20,714 bases of DNA from a virus, in the IMG/VR virus record IMGVR_UViG_3300020469_002533, positions 1 through 20,714 of that record, one strand, 5' to 3'. A program made the translations under genes and the position numbers. The first letter of the stretch is position 1. Each line of letters begins with the position of its first letter. The notes beneath the pieces were generated by a model. That model was not told the origin of the DNA. It ran no database searches and was given only the letters and a program-made list of their open reading frames with translations. Below are positions 15,344-20,490 of the stretch, piece by piece.

Positions 15344-15382
15344 AGCACCATACTAAAGAACTACATTATGAAAGGACTAAAA

Positions 15383-16591
15383 ATGACTACACTAAATGAA
15401 CTACAAAAAGAAACTGTTGAAATTTTATATAAACATTATAAAAAATCAAATGTTTCAAGGTCCGAGATCAACGAATTAGTTGATAACGGCACAATCAAAA
15501 ATCCATCTTGGTTAAAATCTAATCAATATAAAGTTGATAGAGGCGTTTACGCTCTACCACTTGATGGTGATATTTCTTCACAAGTAAAAGAAGAAGTACT
15601 ATCTGAATTACCTAAGAATGAAACAGCACCTGTTAATGATACAGTTAGTCAGGCTGCTTATATTGTTTCATCTTTAACTGGTAATATTGTACCTACTAAA
15701 GATCCTGTGTTTGTACCATGGGGTTATTTCAAAGATATCAAATCAATTGTTTCTAGTAAACAATTTTATCCTATCTTTGTAACAGGTCTTTCTGGTAACG
15801 GTAAGACTATGAACGTATCTCAGGCTTGTGCTCAAGCAAAAAGAGAATGTATTAGGGTTAATATTACAATCGAAACCGATGAAGATGATTTACTCGGTGG
15901 TTATAGATTACAAGATGGTCAAACTGTTTGGCAGAATGGTCCTGTAATCGAAGCAATGGAAAGAGGTGCAATACTTCTTTTAGATGAGATTGACCTTGCG
16001 TCTAATAAGATCATGTGTTTACAACCGATCTTAGAAGGTAATGGTGTCTTTCTTAAAAAGATTAACAAGTTTGTTAAACCTGCACCAGGGTTTAATGTGA
16101 TTGCTACTGCCAATACTAAGGGTCAAGGATCTGAAGATGGCAAGTTCATCGGTACTAATATTCTTAACGAGGCATTCCTTGAGAGATTTCCGATTACTGT
16201 TGAACAGGCATATCCTACAAATAAGATTGAAAGTAAAATCTTATTAAATGTTATGTCCGAAAAGGGTCTGACAAAACAATCAGATGAGAAGTTTGCCAAT
16301 AATCTAATTACTTGGGCAGACATTATTCGTAAAACTTATTACGAAGGCGGTGTAGATGAGATTATTTCTACTAGACGATTAGTTCACATTGTCGAGGCAT
16401 TCATTATCTTTAAAGATAAAATGAAGTCTATTGAGATGTGTACCAATAGATTTGATGTTGATACTAAAACATCATTTATGGATTTATACTCCAAAGTTGA
16501 TGGCGGCGAAGATGTCACCACATGGGGAAATCCAGTTCTAGATGAAGAACCAGATTCCAATGATAGTGAGGAAGATAACCCTAGTTATTAA
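15383..16591 (+). CDS. cobS: CobS/MoxR-like AAA+ ATPase
   Basis: 402 aa from ATG 15383, chosen because AAAGGA sits 6 bases upstream; an in-frame ATG at 15368 would place that Shine-Dalgarno inside the gene. Residues 1-60 form the small domain also encoded alone at 14956, then a linker to about 125. AAA+ core: Walker A GLSGNGKT at 135-142 with K141, ETDEDDLLGGYRL (MoxR/CobS pre-sensor loop), Walker B LLLDEID with D201/E202, sensor-1 VIATANTKGQG, and arginine-finger region NEAFLERFPI. CobS homologs are frequent in T4-like marine phages, where they are annotated as porphyrin biosynthesis, but with a zincin/VWA protein nearby a MoxR-type protein-remodelling role seems more likely. The last about 25 residues are acidic. 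Confidence 0.85.
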   Translation: MTTLNELQKETVEILYKHYKKSNVSRSEINELVDNGTIKNPSWLKSNQYKVDRGVYALPLDGDISSQVKEEVLSELPKNETAPVNDTVSQAAYIVSSLTGNIVPTKDPVFVPWGYFKDIKSIVSSKQFYPIFVTGLSGNGKTMNVSQACAQAKRECIRVNITIETDEDDLLGGYRLQDGQTVWQNGPVIEAMERGAILLLDEIDLASNKIMCLQPILEGNGVFLKKINKFVKPAPGFNVIATANTKGQGSEDGKFIGTNILNEAFLERFPITVEQAYPTNKIESKILLNVMSEKGLTKQSDEKFANNLITWADIIRKTYYEGGVDEIISTRRLVHIVEAFIIFKDKMKSIEMCTNRFDVDTKTSFMDLYSKVDGGEDVTTWGNPVLDEEPDSNDSEEDNPSY

Positions 16592-16601
16592 AAAACTATC
16601 T

Positions 16602-16652
16602 CATAATGTAGTCGAGGGGCGGCGTAGTTTCCGCTCCTCTTTAAACATTATG
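16602..16652 (+). other. Two-tier structured spacer between the ATPase and ParB-like genes
   Basis: Outer stem CATAATGT (16602-16609) with ACATTATG (16645-16652), 8 bp perfect; inner stem GAGGGGCGG (16614-16622) with CCGCTCCTC (16631-16639), 9 bp with one G-U pair and an 8-nt loop. The inner hairpin is followed by TTTAAAC, so it could terminate weakly. No clear promoter is seen between it and the next start, so readthrough probably feeds the next gene. Confidence 0.55.
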
Positions 16653-16680
16653 ATAAACTATATTATGAAAGGACTACAAT

Positions 16681-17952
16681 ATGAATAAAACTTTAAACTC
16701 AAAAATACAAACAGCCAAAGTAAAAGATTTAAACCCACATCCTTTAAATGTTAAATTAAATCCGATAGAAAAAAACGAAGAAGAAAGAAAAGATTTAGCA
16801 AAAAGATTTGCTGAACATTTTGAACAAGAGGGTATTCCTAATCATAATCCTATTCTTATTTGTCCAGAAACTAATACTATTTGGTCAGGACATAATAGGT
16901 ATTTTACAGCAGATGAAGAAGGATATGATGAGGTTCAAATAGCATACACCACAAAAAAATATGATCCTAATGAACCAGAAGAGGATCAAATGTATTATTT
17001 AGAACAACACAATGCTGATGGTAAAAGGGATGAAGGAAAACCAAGTGTTATTTTAAGAAAATGGCACGCTATGAAAGAAGCACATACAGATGAAGATAAC
17101 AAGTATAGAATAAACGCTCCATATAGTGATTTTTTTAAAGATTTTGCTCATTCAAGAAAGGTTACCCCTAAAGAATTTAAACAATTGTTAGTGGTAGAAG
17201 AATATAATCCTGTTTGGATTGAAGATATTGAAACTAAAAAAATTAGTTCTATTCAAAAGGCATATGATATGACTAAAGCAAAAGAACCTGATGATAAAGA
17301 AAATCCTAATAGACATAATTTTATCAAAACTTTAGACGAGAATCCTAAAATTAAACAAGACATTGTAGATAATACTATTAAAGTTTTAAAAGATTTTAAA
17401 TCAATCTCAATTGGTAATAAACCAATGTTATTTGGTGACGATATATCTTGGGAAACTAATGCTCTATCAGCCATACTTTCTCATACAGTTATGTCAGCAA
17501 CTGCTGATGCTTTCAAAGAGTGTAAAATTCCACTAGTAGAAGATTGCATTACGCCTGGAGGATTAAATAAAAAACAAGGATATGCTGATGTTCAATTTCC
17601 TAGTTTAAATAAAGATGGATTTCAAAAAGAAAGAATTGAAGTTAAGGCAGCAAATGCTGGTGCTACTTGTGCTAGTACAAATATTAGTAGTGGTTTGGGT
17701 GCTACAAAAATTCATCCACATGAATATATGATTGTAGTATGGGATAATGATTTTAAAAGATTGTTTATAATGATAACTACTTTAACCAAAGAGGATTGGG
17801 GTTCTGGGTCAGAAGGAGAGAAAATAATGTCTATGAAAACTTGGCATAAAAATCATTATCATAATAAAGATGAATATAGATTTTTGATTGGTGAGATTTA
17901 TGAAGATCAAAAAGGTTTACCAAAATTTGATTTTGGTAAAACTAATATTTAA
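16681..17952 (+). CDS. ParB-like N-domain with PD-(D/E)XK nuclease-like C-domain
   Basis: 423 aa, Shine-Dalgarno GAAAGGA 7 bases before the ATG. The N-terminal about 95 residues follow the ParB/Srx pattern: KVKDLNPHPLNVK, then NPILICPETNTIWSGHNRYF, where GHNR73 sits at the usual GHHR/GERR phosphate-binding box. A middle helical region (about 100-240) is unassigned. The C-terminal part shows GYAD303VQ, then RIE320VK322AANAG, spaced like the PD-(D/E)XK nuclease core D...ExK, followed by a strand-helix block with MIVVWDNDFKRLFI. It may be a DNA endonuclease or a restriction-like enzyme of which the phage's own DNA is protected by methylation (methyltransferase at 11213), but that link is inference. 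A seven-codon frame overlaps its start. Confidence 0.6.
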   Translation: MNKTLNSKIQTAKVKDLNPHPLNVKLNPIEKNEEERKDLAKRFAEHFEQEGIPNHNPILICPETNTIWSGHNRYFTADEEGYDEVQIAYTTKKYDPNEPEEDQMYYLEQHNADGKRDEGKPSVILRKWHAMKEAHTDEDNKYRINAPYSDFFKDFAHSRKVTPKEFKQLLVVEEYNPVWIEDIETKKISSIQKAYDMTKAKEPDDKENPNRHNFIKTLDENPKIKQDIVDNTIKVLKDFKSISIGNKPMLFGDDISWETNALSAILSHTVMSATADAFKECKIPLVEDCITPGGLNKKQGYADVQFPSLNKDGFQKERIEVKAANAGATCASTNISSGLGATKIHPHEYMIVVWDNDFKRLFIMITTLTKEDWGSGSEGEKIMSMKTWHKNHYHNKDEYRFLIGEIYEDQKGLPKFDFGKTNI

Positions 17953-17957
17953 GAGGC

Positions 17958-17986
17958 TTGACAATAATTGAAAAGTATGATATTAT
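17958..17986 (+). promoter_or_regulatory. Promoter of the metallopeptidase/S21 unit, near-leaderless
   Basis: GC-TTGACA (17958-17963), 17-base spacer, TATTAT (17981-17986) with TGA before it. Predicted +1 is 17993, one base before ATG 17994. The -35 hexamer begins six bases after the upstream stop codon. Confidence 0.78.
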
Positions 17987-17993
17987 ATAGAAA

Positions 17994-18347
17994 ATGAAAA
18001 AACAAAAACCAAAAATGTATATTAAGGGATTACCAGAATCAGTTAAGATTGGATATGTTGACTATCAATTTGATTTTTGGCCTGACACATTTGCAAGTAC
18101 CGAAGAAGCTCAAGGTGAGTTCTTTCAATCACAAGGTAAGATTGGATTAAAAGAGTCCACTCTAGATAGTATTCATGGTGTGAATACAGTTTTACATGAG
18201 ATTATGCATGGTATAATTTATCAGTATGGATTAGTTGAAACACTAGGTGAGAAAGAAGAAGTAACAGTTAATACAATAACAAATGGTCTAACAACTGTAT
18301 TTAAAGATAATCCATGGTTGGTTGACTACATAAAGAAGCACATATGA
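17994..18347 (+). CDS. Small HEXXH metallopeptidase-like protein
   Basis: 117 aa. The motif TVLHEIMHGI (H68-E69-x-x-H72) is a zinc-protease signature; an acidic helix follows with EKEEVTVNTITNGL, where a Glu could be the third ligand, as in SprT/ImmA-like minimal proteases. The N-terminal part is a small beta-rich section (VKIGYVDYQFDFWP...GKIGLKES). Similar small HEIMH proteins are found in marine phages, function unknown to me. The ATG has no Shine-Dalgarno and sits at the predicted transcription start. Its TGA overlaps the ATG of the S21 gene (ATGA), so both are translated from one message. Confidence 0.6.
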   Translation: MKKQKPKMYIKGLPESVKIGYVDYQFDFWPDTFASTEEAQGEFFQSQGKIGLKESTLDSIHGVNTVLHEIMHGIIYQYGLVETLGEKEEVTVNTITNGLTTVFKDNPWLVDYIKKHI

Positions 18348-18553
18348 CAATAGAAGTAAATGTAAGAAATAACAATGTCGAAAAGGCTATGAGAGTTTTG
18401 AAAAAGAAACTACTTAAAGATGGTTTGATGAGAGAATTAAAAGATAGACAGTATTATTCTAAACCCTCTGCTTTAAAAAGAGAAGCAAAGAAACAGGCAG
18501 TTAGAAGATACAAAAAAGATCAAAGATTGAAAGCCCTAAGCGAGGGCTTCTAA
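18344..18553 (+). CDS. rpsU: Ribosomal protein bS21 homolog encoded by the virus
   Basis: 69 aa small-subunit protein S21. The N-terminal MTIEVNVRNNNVEKAMRVLK and the arginine/lysine-rich helix (RELKDRQYYSKPSALKREAK, then RYKK) match S21 along the whole length. S21 sits near the anti-Shine-Dalgarno end of 16S rRNA and takes part in initiation; S21 is the ribosomal protein most often carried by aquatic viruses, including pelagiphages. It is translated from the same message as the small metallopeptidase through an ATGA overlap. It may replace host S21 on ribosomes and bias initiation toward viral messages (inference), which is notable given the many starts here without a Shine-Dalgarno. Confidence 0.93.
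   Translation: MTIEVNVRNNNVEKAMRVLKKKLLKDGLMRELKDRQYYSKPSALKREAKKQAVRRYKKDQRLKALSEGF
18531..18549 (+). terminator. Hairpin at the end of the S21 gene
   Basis: AAGCCCT-AAGCG-AGGGCTT is a perfect 7-bp stem with a 5-nt loop lying within the last codons of S21. The bases after it (CTAAAAGAATT) are A-rich, without a U-run, so termination is uncertain; it could also protect the 3' end. Confidence 0.4.
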
Positions 18554-18637
18554 AAGAATTACTTGATATGATTATGTTGTCCATATCGAATAATGTAATA
18601 AACAATGACAACAAAGACTTGAAGGAGTTGATATATT

Positions 18638-18955
18638 ATGGGTAGAAAAGCCTTATCAAAAAAAACAAAAGTACTAAACTTATTATCAAAAGGAAAAGCA
18701 GTTGCTTGGACTACATTGAGAAATAAGTTTGATTTAACATCACCAAGAGCGATGGTAGATCAACTAAGAACTGAAGGACATATGGTGTACATTAATCAAA
18801 CATCAAATGGTACTTCGTATCGTTTAGGTACACCTACTAAAGCAATTTTAGCTGCAGGCGTTCAAAAAGTACTAAAAGGTAGTACTAACGAAATCGTTGC
18901 TGCTGGTATCAGAGCTTTATACGGTACACAAAAATACGCTTACTCTAATCAGTAA
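18638..18955 (+). CDS. Small winged-helix DNA-binding-type protein
   Basis: 105 aa, with a good Shine-Dalgarno AAGGAG (18622-18627) about 10 bases before the ATG. Residues 8-65 read as a winged helix: TKVLNLLSKGKAVAWTTLR (helices 1-2), NKFDLTSPRAMVDQLRTEG (recognition helix region), then a wing HMVYINQTSNGTSYRLG. The C-terminal third (PTKAILAAGVQKVLKG and on) is helical. Possible phage transcription regulator or DNA-bound structural protein; related small winged-helix proteins are common in marine T4-like phages. It is the last gene before the first late promoter. An 84-base gap separates it from S21, with TTGATA at 18563 but no convincing -10. Confidence 0.6.
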   Translation: MGRKALSKKTKVLNLLSKGKAVAWTTLRNKFDLTSPRAMVDQLRTEGHMVYINQTSNGTSYRLGTPTKAILAAGVQKVLKGSTNEIVAAGIRALYGTQKYAYSNQ

Positions 18956-18968
18956 GACTATTTTATCG

Positions 18969-18976
18969 TATAAATA
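18969..18976 (+). promoter_or_regulatory. T4-type late promoter, exact TATAAATA
   Basis: TATAAATA, identical to the T4 late -10 consensus read by gp55, which is encoded in this window. With the T4 placement (-13 to -6) transcription starts near 18982, at the 5' end of the structured stretch and with no long gene downstream before the second late promoter. Confidence 0.8.
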
Positions 18977-18981
18977 GTAAT

Positions 18982-19164
18982 GTCTAGGCAGTTCGTAAGT
19001 CCTGACATTAGAGGTAGAGTGTCTTCCGCAAAGACACTATTTTGGGTTTCGCCGTTCCCTTAAAAAACGGCGTTTACATTGGTCCATTGGTCTTCGAGGT
19101 TATGAGAGCCGTAAATCTTTAGGATTAAGAGAGGGTGAGACCTACCTCCACCAATAATTTTTTT
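18982..19164 (+). ncRNA. Candidate late structured non-coding RNA
   Basis: A 310-base stretch (18956-19265) holds no convincing gene but is rich in stems and lies between a late promoter and a U7 run (19158-19164). Seen: TAATGTC/GACATTA (18978-18984 with 19004-19010, plus AGG/CCT inside); AGTGTCTT/AAGACACT (19018-19025 with 19031-19038, loop CCGCA); CGCCGTT/AACGGCG (19050-19056 with 19066-19072); TTTAC/GTAAA (19073-19077 with 19111-19115). A long-range helix GAGGTAG/CTACCTC (19011-19017 with 19142-19148) closes the others into a multi-branched structure. GGG 19044-19046 could pair with CCC 19057-19059 in the third loop, an H-type pseudoknot. An 8-base tandem repeat CATTGGTC lies at 19077-19092. 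It ends in CACCA but does not fit tRNA or tmRNA. Family unknown to me. Confidence 0.6.
19086..19164 (+). terminator. Probable terminator of the late RNA, alternative to its closing helix
   Basis: ATTGGT (19086-19091) pairs with ACCAAT (19150-19155), and GAGGT (19096-19100) with ACCTC (19144-19148), forming a two-part stem directly followed by T7. The ACCTC arm is also used by the long-range helix with 19011-19017, so the two folds exclude each other. The long inner loop makes this an unusual terminator. Confidence 0.4.
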
Positions 19165-19195
19165 ATAGGGGTTGTAATTTTTAAAACAATACTTA

Positions 19196-19203
19196 TATAA
19201 ATA
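19196..19203 (+). promoter_or_regulatory. T4-type late promoter of hsp20, exact TATAAATA
   Basis: Second exact TATAAATA, predicted +1 about 19209, giving a 57-base leader for the small heat-shock gene. Places hsp20 in the late, gp55/gp45-dependent class. Confidence 0.8.
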
Positions 19204-19207
19204 ATTG

Positions 19208-19232
19208 TGATACGCTCAATTAAGAGGTATCA
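19208..19232 (+). promoter_or_regulatory. 5'-terminal hairpin of the hsp20 message
   Basis: TGATAC (19208-19213), a bulged G, CTC, loop AATTAA, GAG, then GTATCA (19227-19232): a 9-bp stem with one bulge lying exactly at the predicted 5' end of the late transcript. Such end hairpins can shield mRNA from 5'-end-dependent decay; a thermosensor role is conceivable but the start region itself is not paired. Confidence 0.5.
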
Positions 19233-19265
19233 TTTAGATTAACTTGCTTATAAAAGGAGAAAACA

Positions 19266-19691
19266 ATGACAAGACTATCTATATGGAACGATTTGCGTCC
19301 ATTTTCAGTAGGTTTTGATGACCTATTCGACCACTTTAATAACACATTAGAGTACACGGTTAAACAACCAACATCATACCCACCTTATAACATCAACAAA
19401 GTAGATGATTTAAATTATCAAATTGAAATGGCACTTGCTGGTTTCAGTAAAAAAGATATTGAAATCAAAACTGCTGATGGTCAATTGACAATTAAGTCAG
19501 TTGAGAATGATGATAAGGATGAAAAAGAAACTTTACATAGAGGTATTTCAAAAAGAAAATTTAGTAGAACATTTACTTTGGCTGAAGATATCAAAGTTAA
19601 TGGTGCTGAATTGAAAGATGGAATGCTTTTAATTGAGTTAGAGAAAATCGTACCAGAGGAAAAGAAACCTCGTACAATTGACATCAAGTAA
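19266..19691 (+). CDS. hsp20: Small heat-shock protein, IbpA/Hsp20 family
   Basis: 141 aa ATP-independent holdase chaperone. The alpha-crystallin domain spans about residues 38-130: YPPYNINKVDDLNYQIEMAL, AGFSKKDIEI, LHRGISKRKFSRTFTLAEDI, and the conserved GAELKDGMLLIELE end (A-x-x-x-x-G-x-L motif). The N-terminal FDDLFDHF is the usual short aggregation-binding segment, and VPEEKKPRTIDI is the C-terminal tail with an I-x-I that docks to neighbouring dimers. Shine-Dalgarno AAAAGGAGA lies 6-12 bases before the ATG. Hsp20 genes are near-universal in T4-like cyanophages and are thought to help virion assembly or stabilise proteins in the late phase, consistent with the late promoter. Confidence 0.95.
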   Translation: MTRLSIWNDLRPFSVGFDDLFDHFNNTLEYTVKQPTSYPPYNINKVDDLNYQIEMALAGFSKKDIEIKTADGQLTIKSVENDDKDEKETLHRGISKRKFSRTFTLAEDIKVNGAELKDGMLLIELEKIVPEEKKPRTIDIK

Positions 19692-19702
19692 TTGGTCAAT
19701 AG

Positions 19703-19731
19703 ATAGGGGCCTTGCTTGACAAGGCTCCTAT
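19703..19731 (+). terminator. 12-bp hairpin after hsp20, nested with the gp45 promoter
   Basis: ATAGGGGCCTTG (19703-19714), loop CTTGA, CAAGGCTCCTAT (19720-19731): 12 bp with one G-U pair. It begins 12 bases after the hsp20 stop. Only a mixed A/T stretch follows. Its loop and 3' arm contain the TTGACA -35 of the gp45 promoter. Confidence 0.6.
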
Positions 19732-19744
19732 AATATGTTATTAT
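19716..19744 (+). promoter_or_regulatory. Sigma70-type promoter of gp45
   Basis: GC-TTGACA (19716-19721), 17-base spacer, TATTAT (19739-19744) with TGT before it (extended -10). Predicted +1 about 19751, giving a 28-base leader containing AAAGGTG as Shine-Dalgarno. A separate TATAAT at 19729 is too close to this -35 to use it. Confidence 0.78.
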
Positions 19745-19778
19745 AACTTAAACATTAAATAAAGGTGAAATTAATATT

Positions 19779-20453
19779 ATGAAATTAAATCAAAACACAC
19801 AAAACATTCTTAAAAACTTTTCTGAGATCAATACAAACATACTGATTAAACCAGGAAAACAATTAAACACAATTTCTACTATGAGAAATATATTTGCTAA
19901 GGCAGATATTGATGAATCATTTGATACTGAATTTGGTATCTATGACCTCAATGAGTTTCTTGCAGTAATGTCAGGTCTTAATAAACCTGAATTATCTTTA
20001 CAAGATAAATTTATGACTATTGCTTCAGATGGCAGTAAGTCAAAAGCAAAATACTTTTATTCTGATCCGTCAGTTCTAGTATCGCCAACTAAAGAAGTAA
20101 ATATGCCAGAGGCAGATGTTACTTTTAGTTTATCAGAATCACATCTTACAGAATTAAAAAAGATGGCTGCGATTTTGAAAACACCTGATCTTGCATTAGT
20201 AGGAACGAAAGGTGGTGATATCATATTAAAAGTATGTGATAAAAAGAATGATACATCTAATAACTTTGATATTGTTGTAGGCGAAGGTGCTACAGCAGAT
20301 TATACTTTCTATTTTAAAGTAGAAAATCTTAAAATGCTATCTGGTGATTATGATGTTTCAGTATCTTCAAAGTCTATATCTCATTTCAAAAACAAGAAAC
20401 TACCTATTGAATACTGGATTGCTCTTGAGCCAGACAGTACTATTACTAAGTAA
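19779..20453 (+). CDS. 45: gp45-like sliding clamp
   Basis: Trimeric DNA polymerase processivity clamp and, in T4-like phages, mobile activator of late transcription through gp55 and gp33. 224 aa against 228 in T4. MKLNQNTQNILKNFSEINT matches T4 MKLSKDTTALLKNFATINS; FGIYDLNEFLAVMSGL matches VAIYDLNGFLGILSLV; the end YWIALEPDSTITK matches YVVALEADSTHDF. Two clamp-fold domains span about 1-105 and 106-224. It has its own host-type promoter after the late hsp20 gene, and is followed 37 bases later by gp44, as in T4. Confidence 0.95.
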   Translation: MKLNQNTQNILKNFSEINTNILIKPGKQLNTISTMRNIFAKADIDESFDTEFGIYDLNEFLAVMSGLNKPELSLQDKFMTIASDGSKSKAKYFYSDPSVLVSPTKEVNMPEADVTFSLSESHLTELKKMAAILKTPDLALVGTKGGDIILKVCDKKNDTSNNFDIVVGEGATADYTFYFKVENLKMLSGDYDVSVSSKSISHFKNKKLPIEYWIALEPDSTITK

Positions 20454-20490
20454 TTTTTATTATAATATTATAACATGAACGGAGTGAAAT

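Noticed and set aside
12525-16591. Cobalamin (cobaltochelatase CobS/CobT) pathway
   Set aside because: The VWA protein has a zincin domain and no chelatase large subunit or other cobalamin gene is visible in the window; a general AAA+/VWA machine fits better.
18563-18596. Possible promoter before the winged-helix gene (TTGATA)
   Set aside because: No good -10 at 16-18 bases; the best AT-rich hexamer gives a spacer of about 20.
18980-19063. 27-codon frame starting right after the first late promoter
   Set aside because: No Shine-Dalgarno, its ATG falls just before the predicted +1 (18982), and its bases are better explained by perfect RNA stems; protein-like similarity was not recognised.
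19010-19153. tRNA- or tmRNA-like molecule, from the 7-bp closing helix and CACCA end
   Set aside because: No 5-bp T-stem with a 7-nt loop precedes the 3' acceptor strand, no anticodon arm fits, there is no tmRNA tag frame, and the helix has no G-U pair of the tmRNA type. The minus strand also gives only partial stems.
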